DNA of 64,000 nt from Methanohalophilus halophilus (GCF_001889405.1 NZ_CP017921.1:1688057-1752056), one strand, 5' to 3'; shown: positions 37,001-46,592, counted from the first letter of the stretch. Notes: generated by a model from the sequence alone, not told the origin. Translations and numbers: made by a program.

Positions 37001-37278
37001 CCACCCAATCCGGCAATAATGCCATCGGGGCGCTCTTTTTCAATGATTTCACCGATTAGCGGGGCTTCCAGGGGCTCAATGTAGACAGAATCTGCCATTT
37101 CCGGATCTGTCATAATAGTTGCCGGGTTGGAGTTTACAAGTACAACTTCAAGTCCTTCTTCCCGCAGGGAGCGGCAGGCCTGACTTCCCGAGAAATCGAA
37201 TTCTGCAGCCTGGCCGATCATAATGGGACCGGAACCTATGAGCATAATCTTTTTTATGTCAGTCCTTATTGGCATCAT
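34039..37278 (-). CDS. carB: Carbamoyl-phosphate synthase large subunit
   Basis: A full 1,079-residue CarB with two homologous ATP-grasp halves. The first begins KKIMLIGSGPIMIGQAAEFD and the second KKILILGAGPIRIGQGIEFD near residue 555. An MGS-like allosteric domain (FLSIRERDKEAIVEIA, residues 935-1060) ends the protein. It uses ammonia made by CarA to form carbamoyl phosphate for arginine and pyrimidine synthesis. The start overlaps the carA stop by 4 bases. Confidence 0.98.
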   Translation of the reverse strand: MMPIRTDIKKIMLIGSGPIMIGQAAEFDFSGSQACRSLREEGLEVVLVNSNPATIMTDPEMADSVYIEPLEAPLIGEIIEKERPDGIIAGLGGQTGLNVTSELAEMGILEKYGVKMLGTPLDAITNTEDRELFKQTMENIGEKVARSKAISSLQEAEEMIEELGLPLIVRPAYTLGGAGGGIAHTKEELLQIVDRGIRLSRINQVLVEESVLGWKEFEYEVMRDSNDTCIVICNMENIDPMGVHTGESIVVTPSQTLNDEEHQILRTAAIKIIRELGIEGGCNIQFAAKDGEYRIVEVNPRVSRSSALASKATGYPIARVTAKIAVGMTLDEILNDVTKKTPASFEPTIDYVVTKIPRWPFDKFVTADKTLTTAMKSTGEVMAIGRTIEESMLKAIRSLDNDMDFEVKGRDDPEIVTLLKTPTSERLFVIYEALKKGYSIEQISEYTGIDLFFLQKMANIANMESRVAEQLFQNGEANIDLLLKAKRMGFTDSRIARCCSKTREEVNDIRRDAAITSTYKMVDTCAAEFAAATPYYYSCYETMCECKPTDRKKILILGAGPIRIGQGIEFDYCTVHAVHAIREEDIEAHIINNNPETVSTDYDTSDKLFFEPLTLEDVMNVIERENPDGVLVQFGGQTSVNLAIPLQKELARRTDLKTKIMGTSPENMDVAEDREKFNQRLAKMEINQPDAGYAISEKEALKVATDIGYPVLVRPSYVLGGRAMEIVYDSADLERYMIEAVRVSPEHPILIDDFLEGAVEIDVDAVSDGKDVLIGAIMEHIEEAGVHSGDSACVIPPYDLSENILETVRDYTRKIAMALEVKGLINIQMATKDGKVYVLEANPRSSRTIPFVSKASGIPLAKIAAQVIIGHSLKDLGYLQDREPYLNHYSVKEVLLPFDKLPGADPVLGPEMKSTGEVMGIDYDFGRAFFKAQLSADNLLPLNGKVFLSIRERDKEAIVEIAHRLQEMGLELMGTKGTARYLSDKGISMEAVMKVHEGSPNVIDMLRRGDVAFIINTPTSRQSRKDGYHIRRAAVDFKVPYITTIQAARASVEAIKAMSEGNSTIKSINEYHEEIRRNN

Positions 37279-38372
37279 TTATCGCCCCCTGTCATTCTGT
37301 AAATTTTATCAAAGAATCGTTTTTCAGTATCCTGTGGTCCTGGATGTGCATCCGGATGGTATTGTACACTCAGGATATCAAGGTCCCGGTGTGCCACACC
37401 TTCGATCGTATTGTCATTGGTATTGAGCTCGGTAGTGTAGAGATCGGTTGCCTCAAGAGAATCATTATCAACGGCAAATCCATGATTCTGGGAAGTAATA
37501 TGTACAATCGAACTTGAAAGGTCCTTTACCGGCTGGTTGGCCCCACGATGTCCGAATTTAAGCTTGTATGTGTCCGCACCCATTGCCCTTGAAATAACCT
37601 GATGACCCAGACATATACCTGCAATGGGTAATTCCGATGCAAAGTAGTTGACAGCCTTTGTAGCTTCTATTGCATTCTGTGGATCTCCCGGACCATTGGA
37701 AAGGAAAAGAAGATCAGGTTCATAATCACTTATTGCTGAAGCAGGTGTTGATGCAGGGACTACTGTTACATCCATACCTCTTGCAAGCAGGCTATCCATA
37801 ATATGGGCTTTCATACCCAGATCAATAAGTACAACGTGTTTTTTATTAACAGTATTTACCTTGCTTTTTACACTATATGCTTCATTACATGTAACTTTGG
37901 AAATTAAGTCAATATTTGATATTTTGGGTTGTTCCCTTGCAAGCTGCACGGCTGCCTCACCGTCATCACTTCCATTAATAAGGGCAGCTCTCATTGTACC
38001 ATGCTCCCTGTTATTTAGGGTTAGCATCCGGGTGTCAACCCCGGCAATACCCGGTTTTCCCTCATCTTCCATGAGTTTGTAAATGGTGCGTTTTGAGCTG
38101 TGATGAAAAGGGTCAGGACATGCTTCCCTGACTACAAGGCCTTCGGCCTTTACACCATCTGATTCAAAACATTCATCGCTGACACCATAATTACCAATAA
38201 GGGGATAAGTGAACATAAGGATCTGACCCTTGTAGGAAGGATCACTTAGTGCCTCCTCATAACCGGTATATTGAGTAGTAAAAACGAGTTCTCCGCAAAC
38301 TGTACCTTCGGCACCAAAACCGGTGCCTGTGACAATTGTCCCATCTTCCAAACCAATTACTGCACTCATCAT
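37275..38372 (-). CDS. carA: Carbamoyl-phosphate synthase small subunit (glutaminase)
   Basis: About 365 residues. The N-terminal CarA domain begins AVIGLEDGTIVTGTGFG, and the class I amidotransferase domain has the nucleophile Cys in GICLGHQVISRA and catalytic His in VQYHPDAHPGP. The ATG at 38372 or the adjacent one at 38369 fits the AGGTTCCG site better than the upstream ATG at 38390. It is the first gene of carA-carB. Confidence 0.97.
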   Translation of the reverse strand: MMSAVIGLEDGTIVTGTGFGAEGTVCGELVFTTQYTGYEEALSDPSYKGQILMFTYPLIGNYGVSDECFESDGVKAEGLVVREACPDPFHHSSKRTIYKLMEDEGKPGIAGVDTRMLTLNNREHGTMRAALINGSDDGEAAVQLAREQPKISNIDLISKVTCNEAYSVKSKVNTVNKKHVVLIDLGMKAHIMDSLLARGMDVTVVPASTPASAISDYEPDLLFLSNGPGDPQNAIEATKAVNYFASELPIAGICLGHQVISRAMGADTYKLKFGHRGANQPVKDLSSSIVHITSQNHGFAVDNDSLEATDLYTTELNTNDNTIEGVAHRDLDILSVQYHPDAHPGPQDTEKRFFDKIYRMTGGDK

Positions 38373-38466
38373 CGGAACCTGCCTATACATGTAAAAAGTA
38401 GGCTATAAGTATTTCGATGGGATTAAGGAAAGATTCATCCAAAGTGCAATTAGATATAAATATAAA

Positions 38467-39567
38467 TTACATTTTCCTGAAAATTAATCTAGCTACCAGG
38501 AATAATATTATGCCGAGTACAAGCCCTCCGGCAAACAAAGCAAGATTATTATTTATCTTACCTAACAATCCACTTGATCCTTCATCCATATTCTGGTTGT
38601 TTTCGGAGGTTAATGCAACATTCTCATTCTCCGTTACGTCCACATTAGTGTCTTCTATATTAATATCGGAAACTTCATCTTTGGCTTCAGGATTTTCCAT
38701 TTCCAGCATCCAGAAATCAAAGGTTTCATTTGCTTTGGCTCCAAAGACTATTTTTTTACCGTAAGGACCCACTGCAGGAGAAACTTCAACTTTCCTGTCA
38801 TCGGTCAGTAATTGCCTCTCATCATCTTCAGTATCAATCAACCAGAGATTGGTTTCCCCTCCCCGATCAGAAATAAACACTATCTTTTCACCTGATGGCA
38901 GGAAAAAAGGATCTACATCATTGGAAGTACCATGGGTAATTTGCCAGGACGTATCAAGTTCTACATCTGTCAACCATAAATTACCCTTTAAAGAGTAAAT
39001 TATTTCGCCCCCATCAGGAGACCAGGAGGGCTTACCTTCATCTTCTGAAGTAAAAGTCAACTGCCTATGTGATTTGTTTGTTATATCCATTACCCAGATG
39101 TCATAATTACCCGCAATATTGGATAGATATGCAAGCATTGAACCATCCGGGCTGATTGAAGGTGAACGCCGGTCTGCACCATCTGTTAATTGTGTAATAT
39201 TAGACCCGTCGACATTCATCTTAAAAAGATTGATGTAGGTAGAAGAACGCGGTTTTCGGGATTCTGATGCAAAATAAATTTCCTTCCCATCTGCAGAAAA
39301 ACAGGGATCTCCGTCCCATTTCATTCCATCATAAATAAAATGGGGATTACTACCATCTGCATCCATTATCCAGATTGCCTGATCATTCATATAAGTAATC
39401 TGCTTTCCATCAGGACTCCATGCAGGATAATGATAGTCACTGCTAAAATTATCAGTAAGAGGATATATATTTGTAACCTCTATTCCGGCAAATACCGGTG
39501 TTGTGGAGCAAATGATAAGGACCAGGCAAAAAAACGCCATAAGTCCCGTTTTTAGCATTTTCATCAC
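38467..39567 (-). CDS. TolB/WD40-like beta-propeller protein, exported and membrane-anchored
   Basis: A 366-residue protein with a signal peptide (residues 5-28, LMAFFCLVLIICSTTPVFAG), about six TolB-type blades repeating the W/Y-SPDG-K pattern (PAWSPDGKQITYM, PCFSADGKEIYFA, PSISPDGSMLAYL, PSWSPDGGEIIYS), an acidic linker and a C-terminal helix (343-361). It is probably displayed on the cell surface. Function is unknown. It lies just after gatE with 5 bases between them. Confidence 0.85.
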   Translation of the reverse strand: MMKMLKTGLMAFFCLVLIICSTTPVFAGIEVTNIYPLTDNFSSDYHYPAWSPDGKQITYMNDQAIWIMDADGSNPHFIYDGMKWDGDPCFSADGKEIYFASESRKPRSSTYINLFKMNVDGSNITQLTDGADRRSPSISPDGSMLAYLSNIAGNYDIWVMDITNKSHRQLTFTSEDEGKPSWSPDGGEIIYSLKGNLWLTDVELDTSWQITHGTSNDVDPFFLPSGEKIVFISDRGGETNLWLIDTEDDERQLLTDDRKVEVSPAVGPYGKKIVFGAKANETFDFWMLEMENPEAKDEVSDINIEDTNVDVTENENVALTSENNQNMDEGSSGLLGKINNNLALFAGGLVLGIILFLVARLIFRKM

Positions 39568-39572
39568 TCTTA

Positions 39573-41474
39573 TTAACTATTTATTTGTTTTTCAATCTTT
39601 TGCTTCAGGATATCACTTACAACCTTTCCATCAACTTTTCCACGAAACTGGCCCATGACAATGCCCATAAGGGGTCCAACAGCTCCCAATCCCTTCTCTT
39701 TGACAAAATCGGCCCTTTCCCTGACAAGATTTTCCGCAAAAGATTCTATTTCAGAAATGTCTATACCTGAAAAACCAAGCTGATCCAGGGCCTCATCTAT
39801 ATTCAATGCCGGTTTTTCAGCAAGCAAGCGCAGTAATTCATCAATACCTTCCTTGGCAACTTTGCCTTCTCCTATGGCGTCAAATAAAGCAATAAAGTGA
39901 TCTTGCTGTAGTTTTTCGACATCAATTCCGTCCCTGCGAAGTTCAGGCAACCTGCCTGTAAAAGTACGTGCAACCAGGGTGGCACCTATTGAATCATTAA
40001 AAGCAAATCGATCCATGATATTCTCAAAAAGGGGCAGGTACCTGGAGTAAACAATTTTTTCAGCAAGTTCATCATTTAAATTGTATTCTTCTGTGAACCG
40101 TTTGCCTTTATCGATAAGAAGTTCGGGGGTTTCAATTGATTCAAAATAAGAAGAAGATATATCAATTACAGGAACATCCGTCTCCGGATACATACGTGAA
40201 GCACCCGGCAGTGGTCTCATGTAGGCCGTATTTCCATCAGGCAGAGCCCGTCTGGTTTCCTCGGGTACAAATTCCAGAGCTTCCTGTGCCCTTATACGTA
40301 CACTTTCCATCGCACCGTGTGCCTTTTTGTAAGAATCAGCAACCAGTACAACTGCATCCCCATCAACAGCTCCGACAGCTTTTCTCAGGGATTCCACTTC
40401 ATCTGCAGTGATGCCGTATTTTGGGAGCTCGTCGGTATGGAAAATTCCACCCACGCCGGAGGGTTTTGCCCTGTCTGAAAACTCTGTGCCAAGCCTTCTT
40501 CCAGGCTGCACTTCTTCTCCTATGATACCATCAAACCCGATTAGTCTGATCGCAAGGACCTTTCCTTTTTTAAGTGCACGTTTGATAACCTTGGATTCGG
40601 TATCCCTGAAAACATCAGTTACATCAAATATTTCATTATGTACTTCCGCACCTCTCTGTTGCAACATTTCACGGATATGTAACAGGTTAACCTGTCTTTC
40701 AACTTCAAGTTCTACAATGGTTTCGATCATATCCAGGGCCTGTACTCCCTTGACCTCTACCCTTGCACCTTCAGCAATTGAGATATTAACATCCTGGCGG
40801 ATGGTTCCCAATCCCCTTTTGACCTTCCCGGTAGAACGCAACAACATACCTATAATCTGAGCTGTTTCCCTGGCATGGGCGGGGGTTATTATATCGGGAG
40901 CGGTCCCAATTTCCACAAGAGGAATCCCCAACCTGTCAAGGGAATAAACAATACTATCTTTTTTATCCTCGATCTTCTGGGCCGCTTCTTCTTCGATACA
41001 CAGTACATCAACACCCACCTCATTCAGACTTGTGGGTATCGTTCCATCATTTGCAAGAAAAGCAGTACGCTGAAAACCAGTTGTATTGGAACCATCAACA
41101 ACTATTTTACGCATTACATGAAGTTGTTCCACTGGTCGCATGTTCATCAGTTTTGCAACCACAAGGGCAATGTCCAGTGCTTCACTATTCAGTTTTCTGG
41201 GTGGTTCCTCATCATATTCTACAAGACAGGTAGTATCATAGCCTTTGTAAACATATTTACGATTGACCTTTGTCTGCTCCACAGCCGCACGGTCTTTTTC
41301 ACCCATTTCACTTTCTGTGGCCCTTAAATACCTGTAAAATTCCACATTGGACTCTTCAGTTTCACGCAATGTAGTCGGGCACCTGCAAAACAGTTTTTCT
41401 TTTGAATCAAGCTGCTGGTGGATCTCCAGTCCACACTTTAGGCCAATTTCCCTGTAATAATCATCATTGTTCAT
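39573..41474 (-). CDS. gatE: Glu-tRNA(Gln) amidotransferase subunit E
   Basis: A 633-residue archaeal GatE, the GatB-like transamidase subunit with an AspRS-like insertion. The N-terminus has [19 protein letters not shown], followed by [19 protein letters not shown] and the tail [17 protein letters not shown]. With GatD (not in this window) it converts Glu-tRNA(Gln) to Gln-tRNA(Gln), a purely archaeal route. Confidence 0.97.
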   Translation of the reverse strand: MNNDDYYREIGLKCGLEIHQQLDSKEKLFCRCPTTLRETEESNVEFYRYLRATESEMGEKDRAAVEQTKVNRKYVYKGYDTTCLVEYDEEPPRKLNSEALDIALVVAKLMNMRPVEQLHVMRKIVVDGSNTTGFQRTAFLANDGTIPTSLNEVGVDVLCIEEEAAQKIEDKKDSIVYSLDRLGIPLVEIGTAPDIITPAHARETAQIIGMLLRSTGKVKRGLGTIRQDVNISIAEGARVEVKGVQALDMIETIVELEVERQVNLLHIREMLQQRGAEVHNEIFDVTDVFRDTESKVIKRALKKGKVLAIRLIGFDGIIGEEVQPGRRLGTEFSDRAKPSGVGGIFHTDELPKYGITADEVESLRKAVGAVDGDAVVLVADSYKKAHGAMESVRIRAQEALEFVPEETRRALPDGNTAYMRPLPGASRMYPETDVPVIDISSSYFESIETPELLIDKGKRFTEEYNLNDELAEKIVYSRYLPLFENIMDRFAFNDSIGATLVARTFTGRLPELRRDGIDVEKLQQDHFIALFDAIGEGKVAKEGIDELLRLLAEKPALNIDEALDQLGFSGIDISEIESFAENLVRERADFVKEKGLGAVGPLMGIVMGQFRGKVDGKVVSDILKQKIEKQINS

Positions 41475-41525
41475 ATGGATATCACCAAGATCTGCTAAAC
41501 AAGAACATGTAAAGATATAAAATAG

Positions 41526-42839
41526 TTATTTTTCGATATCTGAGATTTGTTCTGTACCTTCTTTTCTTTTTTCCCATTTGCGCCTTAATTTCACATCTTT
41601 AAGGGAAGGACGCAACCTTTCCATTTTCTCTTTTACTTTTTCCTGTAATTTTTCATCAATTTCAGGGAATTCGATATCAATGTGCTCCTTTACTTTTTCT
41701 TCAGGCATTTCCAGGACTCTGGAGGTATCCGGCCTTTTACGTTTGCCGCTTACCAGCGCATCAATAGCATCTTCCCATTGTTTTGACCAGGGAGTATCAG
41801 GTATCGGGGAATGGCGCACACTATCTCTTCTCACTTCCATTACATTATCAGGACAGGCTTTTTCGCAGGCTCCACAGTAAGTACAGAGATCATCCCTGGC
41901 AGCTATTTTCTGCCCGCTTTCGGGGATATACCAGAGATGGGAAGGACATACATTGAAGCATGCATGACAACCTGTAGGATCACATTTGTTTATGTTTGCA
42001 TCGATAAGCTTTAACTCACCCTCAAAAGGTTTGGTAATATCCACTGCATCATAGGGACAAACAATATCGCACCAACCGCATACCGTGCATTTCTCCGGAT
42101 CGATCCGGGCACTACCCTCTATTACGGGTGCTTCCCCACGTCTTGTCCCTTTCACCTCGATAGCATCTTCCGGACAGAGGTCTGCGCACAAGACACAGTA
42201 ATCACACTGGTCCTCATCCACAAGTAGCTGCTCAAAGGGCATGGGATCCAACGGCCCGGGTTCCTTTTCAAGCAGCATGAAAGCATCACAAAAACGTGCA
42301 CAAATGCCACAAAGTGTGCACTTATTCTCATCAATGGTGATCTCGCCTTCTTCACCTTCCTTAAACGGGGCAAGTTCCTCCTTGGTCTGCATTTCAATTT
42401 CGAGATCAATTGCATCCTCGGGACAGGTTGCTTCACAAAGCAGACATGGAAGACATTTTTCATTTATCGTTGCCTTTCCTTCCAATACAGGGAACAGGGC
42501 ATCTTCCGGGAAATCACCTTCTGCAAACATCTGAAATGCATTTACCGGACAGAAGTTGGCACACATTGAACAGAATGTGCATTTATCAAGATCCAGCATT
42601 ACCGCAGGGGCATCCATCCCGGTGGCGATCTCATGTATAGGACCGGCTTCAAGGGCCTCAGTGGGACATATCCTGACACAAAGGCCACAACCAATACACC
42701 TTTTGTAATTGTAATCAAGTGTCCTTGTACCTTTATCGGTTTTTTGCCGATACATTATGTGACTGCCGTCCACATCCATTTCCTTTTCCACGGAAAGGGA
42801 TTGTTCTACAGCACATTCTTCTTCCAGCTCCTCACTCAT
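41526..42839 (-). CDS. Polyferredoxin linked to HdrA
   Basis: A 437-residue Cys-rich protein with eight 4Fe-4S motifs, e.g. CIGCGLCVRICP, CTFCSMCANFCP, CLPCLLCEATCP, CTLCGICARFCD, CDYCVLCADLCP, CTVCGWCDIVCP and CTYCGACEKACP, the other being CDPTGCHACFNVCP. It should carry electrons to or from HdrA in the cytoplasm. Its start overlaps the hdrA stop by 4 bases. The layout resembles the hdrA1-polyferredoxin pair of Methanosarcina. The C-terminal 90 residues are highly charged and lack Cys. Confidence 0.92.
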   Translation of the reverse strand: MSEELEEECAVEQSLSVEKEMDVDGSHIMYRQKTDKGTRTLDYNYKRCIGCGLCVRICPTEALEAGPIHEIATGMDAPAVMLDLDKCTFCSMCANFCPVNAFQMFAEGDFPEDALFPVLEGKATINEKCLPCLLCEATCPEDAIDLEIEMQTKEELAPFKEGEEGEITIDENKCTLCGICARFCDAFMLLEKEPGPLDPMPFEQLLVDEDQCDYCVLCADLCPEDAIEVKGTRRGEAPVIEGSARIDPEKCTVCGWCDIVCPYDAVDITKPFEGELKLIDANINKCDPTGCHACFNVCPSHLWYIPESGQKIAARDDLCTYCGACEKACPDNVMEVRRDSVRHSPIPDTPWSKQWEDAIDALVSGKRKRPDTSRVLEMPEEKVKEHIDIEFPEIDEKLQEKVKEKMERLRPSLKDVKLRRKWEKRKEGTEQISDIEK

Positions 42840-45190
42840 CTGTCATCCTCCTCAAGCTCAGAGCCAATTGGACCTATTTCTTTCAGGTAATCAACGAAAT
42901 CTTCAATAGTATTGGCAAATTTTTCCCCTTCTGCAGCTGAGATCCATTCAACACGCAACCTTCCCGGATCAAAACCTGCTTCCGAGAGAGTTTCTCCCAG
43001 GTTTTCCATACGGGTTTGTGCATGATAGTTACCATGCACATAATGACATTCCCCGAGGCGACAACCGGCAACAAGTATGCCATCTGCACCCATTTCGAAG
43101 GCCTCCATCACAAAATCAGGATCTACACGGCCCGCACACATTACTTTTATAATTCTTACATTGGTGGGATACTGGATACGGGATGTTCCGGCAAGGTCTG
43201 CTGAAGCATAACTGCACCAGTTGCACAGGAATGCAACAATCAGGGGGAACTCATCTTTTACTTCCAGAGCTGCTTTTATCTGGGCCCTCACCTGTTCATC
43301 GGTATGGTGATGCATTGAGATAGCATCCACAGGGCAGGCTGCACTGCAGGTACCACAACCATGGCAGGAAACTTCATCAACAAATGCCTTACCATTTTCG
43401 ATCTTGATTGTACCGTAATCGCAAACATCAGTACAGACACCACATCCTATACAGGTATCAGAATCCACATGAGCGCTTAAGGGATCGGTGCGAAGCTCAC
43501 CAGGCTGAAGCAATCTCATAGTCCGGGATGCAGCTGCACTACCCTGTGCAATGGAAACCTGGATTTCTTTGGGCCCTGAGGCACAGCCTGCAAGGAAAAC
43601 ACCATTGATATGTGAATCCACAGGTTTCATCTTGGGATGGGACACAGCAAAGAACCTGTCAGGCCGGTTTGCCATTTTCAGCATACTCCCAATTGGTTTT
43701 GCGGAAGGGTCAGCCTCCATGCCGGTGGATAATATGACAAGATCGTACTGTTTTTCTTCTATTCTGGATTCCAGGGTATTCTCATACCGCAGGGAAAGGG
43801 AACCATCATACTCCTGCACAATCTCAGCCACTCGCCCTCTTATAAAGTCCACTCCCATTGCCTGGGTTTTGGTGTAATATTCTTCGTACATCTCTCCCGA
43901 GGCACGTATGTCAATATAGTGAATAGTTATTCGAATATCCGGATAACGCTCTTTGAGCAACTGAGCATTTTTCATTGCTGACATGCAACAAACCCGCGAA
44001 CAATATGGATTTCCCACAGATTCATCCCGCGAACCTACACATTGTATAAATGCCACTTCCTTAGCAACCTCACCTGTAGAAGGACAGGTTACCCTGCCCC
44101 TGGTGGGTCCGGAAGCATTCAGTAGCCGCTCAAGTTCCATATTTGTCATGACATCGGGATATATGCCATACCCATACTCCTCTTTCCTGGATGCATCAAA
44201 CAAGCGATATCCTGTGGCGATAATTATTGCCCCCACAGTCAGCTGGAATTGAGTGGTCTGCTGCTCAAATTCCACCGCATCTGCAGGACATGCCTGCGCA
44301 CAGAGGCCACAGCCAACACAATAATCACTATCAATATATGCAACCTGTGGAACAGCTTGGGGAATAGGAATATTGATTGCCCGGGTTTTACCGAGTCCAC
44401 TATCAAATCGAGATGGAATTTCCACAGGACATACCCTTGAACATTCCTCCACACAACCCTTGCATTTTTCTTCAGATACATATCGGGGCTGGGTTGTAAC
44501 AGTAATCTTGAAATTGCCGACCGAACCTTCAATTGCAGTAATTTCGGAAAGGGTGTGAAGTTCGATTTCAGGATGGTTCACAACCTCGGTCATCTTCGGG
44601 GCAAGGACGCAAATAGAACAATCATTAGTAGGAAATACTTCATTCAAAAGAGCCATTTTCCCCCCGATAGTGGGCTCTTTTTCAATCATATGGACTTTAT
44701 AGCCCGTGTCTGCAAGATTCAGGGCTGCTTCAATACCTGCCACACCCCCACCGATTACAAGTACCTCCTTGCGAACAGGTGTACTCTGGATCCTGAGGGG
44801 TTCCAGGAACTTCAATTTTGCCACACCCATCTTAATAAGATCAAAAGCTTTCTGGGTGGCCATCCTTGGATTATCCATATGCACCCAGGAACACTGTTCC
44901 CTGATGTTAACTATCTCAAGAAGAAATGGATTGATACCTGATTTTTCCAGCACGTTCCTGAAAGTAGTTTCATGAAGTTTAGGAGTACAGGCTGCAACAA
45001 GCACACGTTCAACGTTGTGCTCTTCAATATCCTTTGCAATTTTATCCTGTCCGGAGTCCGAACACATGAACTGGATATCTGATGCGACCACAACATTATC
45101 CAGGGATTCTACCTGTTTTAGAAGAGCTTTAATATCGACTACACCCGCAATATTTAGCCCGCAGTGACAAATGTATACTCCTATTCTCAT
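42836..45190 (-). CDS. hdrA: Heterodisulfide reductase subunit A with C-terminal MvhD/FlpD-like domain
   Basis: A 784-residue iron-sulfur flavoprotein. It begins RIGVYICHCGLNIAGVVDI, has an FAD-binding motif VLVIGGGVAGIEAALNLA (about residue 145) and four ferredoxin motifs (CKGCVEECSRVCP, CVGCGLCAQACP, CIGCGVCTDVCD, CHGCGTCSAACP). Residues about 645-784 (FLCNWCSYASADLAG, KVMCAGRVDP, GCRLGECHYVHGN) match the MvhD/FlpD subunit, so HdrA and MvhD are fused. It would bifurcate or confurcate electrons between ferredoxin and the CoM-S-S-CoB heterodisulfide. HdrB and HdrC are not in this window. Confidence 0.94.
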   Translation of the reverse strand: MRIGVYICHCGLNIAGVVDIKALLKQVESLDNVVVASDIQFMCSDSGQDKIAKDIEEHNVERVLVAACTPKLHETTFRNVLEKSGINPFLLEIVNIREQCSWVHMDNPRMATQKAFDLIKMGVAKLKFLEPLRIQSTPVRKEVLVIGGGVAGIEAALNLADTGYKVHMIEKEPTIGGKMALLNEVFPTNDCSICVLAPKMTEVVNHPEIELHTLSEITAIEGSVGNFKITVTTQPRYVSEEKCKGCVEECSRVCPVEIPSRFDSGLGKTRAINIPIPQAVPQVAYIDSDYCVGCGLCAQACPADAVEFEQQTTQFQLTVGAIIIATGYRLFDASRKEEYGYGIYPDVMTNMELERLLNASGPTRGRVTCPSTGEVAKEVAFIQCVGSRDESVGNPYCSRVCCMSAMKNAQLLKERYPDIRITIHYIDIRASGEMYEEYYTKTQAMGVDFIRGRVAEIVQEYDGSLSLRYENTLESRIEEKQYDLVILSTGMEADPSAKPIGSMLKMANRPDRFFAVSHPKMKPVDSHINGVFLAGCASGPKEIQVSIAQGSAAASRTMRLLQPGELRTDPLSAHVDSDTCIGCGVCTDVCDYGTIKIENGKAFVDEVSCHGCGTCSAACPVDAISMHHHTDEQVRAQIKAALEVKDEFPLIVAFLCNWCSYASADLAGTSRIQYPTNVRIIKVMCAGRVDPDFVMEAFEMGADGILVAGCRLGECHYVHGNYHAQTRMENLGETLSEAGFDPGRLRVEWISAAEGEKFANTIEDFVDYLKEIGPIGSELEEDDR

Positions 45191-45243
45191 AAAAGTGCCC
45201 CTTCGTGGCTCTCTGATTTCATCTTAGACATGATATACCTTTG

Positions 45244-45300
45244 GATATAAAAAACGGTCGTGTGGATTGTGTGAACACTGTGCACAAAAGAAATAATATA
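45244..45300. promoter_or_regulatory. Divergent hdrA/thioredoxin promoters with palindrome
   Basis: Minus-strand TTTTATATCC (45244-45253) suits hdrA, and plus-strand AAATAATATAG (about 45290-45300) suits the thioredoxin gene. Between them lies TTGTGTGAACACTGTGCACAA (45267-45287), which contains the palindromes GTGTGAACAC and TGTGCACA. It could bind one regulator for both transcripts. Confidence 0.4.
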
Positions 45301-45335
45301 GAAGGAAGATATAACTAAATCATTGAAGGTGATCA

Positions 45336-45761
45336 ATGATGGGACTGGGAAATTTTATCAAAGGACTCTTTGGCAAAGGCGAACCCGCAATGTCAACGTC
45401 AGAGCCGGTTACAGAAACTATAAATACAAATCTCTATAAAGTTAATTCCCTGGCTTTTGAACAGGAAGTTGTGAATGCCGAAACTCCTGTTATTGTCGAT
45501 TGTTTTGCGAAATGGTGTGCCCCCTGCAAGAAGATGGCACCAATGTTTGAAGAAACAGCTGCAGAATATGATGGGCAGGTCAAATTTGTAATAATAGACC
45601 TGGATAAATCAAAAGATATTGCAAAACAATATAATGTAGTGGGGATTCCGACACTTTTGCTTTTTGACAAGGGGGAAGTAAAAGAAAAACTGGTAGGTAA
45701 TACCACAAAGGATAAACTTAAGGCATCAATCGAAGAGGTATTCGAAATCAAATCTGAATGA
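45336..45761 (+). CDS. Thioredoxin with N-terminal extension
   Basis: A 141-residue protein. After a 35-residue extension with an amphipathic start (GLGNFIKGLFGKG) comes a thioredoxin domain with active site WCAPC and cis-Pro segment VVGIPTLLLFDKG. It reduces protein disulfides. GGTGATC ahead of the ATG is an unusually complete ribosome site. It is 16 bases ahead of a ferredoxin-thioredoxin reductase gene, its likely reductant. Confidence 0.95.
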   Translation: MMGLGNFIKGLFGKGEPAMSTSEPVTETINTNLYKVNSLAFEQEVVNAETPVIVDCFAKWCAPCKKMAPMFEETAAEYDGQVKFVIIDLDKSKDIAKQYNVVGIPTLLLFDKGEVKEKLVGNTTKDKLKASIEEVFEIKSE

Positions 45762-45777
45762 TTAAGGTGAAAAAGTT

Positions 45778-46098
45778 ATGGTCAGTCAAGAAGATAAAGC
45801 AAAAACAAAAAACTGGGTTACTAAATATGCTCAAAAGAAAGGGTACAAACTAAACCCCGATCCTGAAATGCTGGATCTGGTAATTGAGGGACTGGCAAAC
45901 AACAAAATAAAATATGGCAAGGGTTACTGTCCCTGCAGAATACCTTCAGGGGATGAGAAGGAAGACAGGAAAATAATCTGTCCCTGCATCTACCATGGGG
46001 ATGAAATTGCAGCTGATGGTTCATGCCACTGTGATTTGTTTTTCCAAAATGCAGACAATAGGAAAAAAGACGAGCAGCAAAATGATTCAGTCGAATAA
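45778..46098 (+). CDS. Ferredoxin:thioredoxin reductase catalytic chain
   Basis: A 106-residue protein with the FTR cysteine set CPC, CPC and CHC (KGYCPCRIPSG, IICPCIYHGD, SCHCDLF), which holds the 4Fe-4S cluster beside the redox disulfide. Methanogens use this one-chain form to reduce thioredoxin-like proteins with ferredoxin. It is paired with the thioredoxin upstream and starts 16 bases after its stop. Confidence 0.96.
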   Translation: MVSQEDKAKTKNWVTKYAQKKGYKLNPDPEMLDLVIEGLANNKIKYGKGYCPCRIPSGDEKEDRKIICPCIYHGDEIAADGSCHCDLFFQNADNRKKDEQQNDSVE

Positions 46099-46130
46099 AA
46101 TTTCCTTTTGTCCGTCAGGGTGGTGAAACA

Positions 46131-46592
46131 ATGGCCAATGCGATGGAGATATACCAGCTTCTCCCGAAGACTAACTGCAAGAAATGCGGCAAATCCTCAT
46201 GTATGGCCTTTGCTGCAGCCTTGCTTTCCAGGGAGAAAAACCTTGATGAATGTACTCCGATGCTGGAAGAGGAAAAATACAGTGAAAATTACACAAAACT
46301 TAAAGGCCTGGTTTCACCTGCAGAGCAAGCTTCGGAAACCGGTATGATCGTACATGAAGACAGATGCATAGGTTGTGGCAATTGTGTTGTCGCCTGTCCC
46401 GTAAATGTTGCAGAAGACCCTAAAGGTGCAGGTAGTGGAAACGCACCTACAAACGAAAGAGTGATCCTGAAAGTTGAAGACGGTGTTGTACGTCTATCCA
46501 ATGTGGAAGATTGCCGCAGATTCGGAGAGAATAAAAGACTTTGCAGCGGTTGCATAGTTACCTGCCCCACAAAAGCAATTGAATTTGTCTGA
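46131..46592 (+). CDS. FeS/ferredoxin protein of the Fwd cluster
   Basis: A 153-residue iron-sulfur protein with an N-terminal FeS domain (YQLLPKTNCKKCGKSSCMAFA, the type found in corrinoid Fe-S proteins) and a ferredoxin domain (CIGCGNCVVACP, then CSGCIVTCP near the end). It is 17 bases ahead of fwdB and probably delivers electrons to or from the formylmethanofuran dehydrogenase, in the place of FwdG. FwdG is usually about 80 residues, so this one is longer and has a different first domain. Confidence 0.82.
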   Translation: MANAMEIYQLLPKTNCKKCGKSSCMAFAAALLSREKNLDECTPMLEEEKYSENYTKLKGLVSPAEQASETGMIVHEDRCIGCGNCVVACPVNVAEDPKGAGSGNAPTNERVILKVEDGVVRLSNVEDCRRFGENKRLCSGCIVTCPTKAIEFV

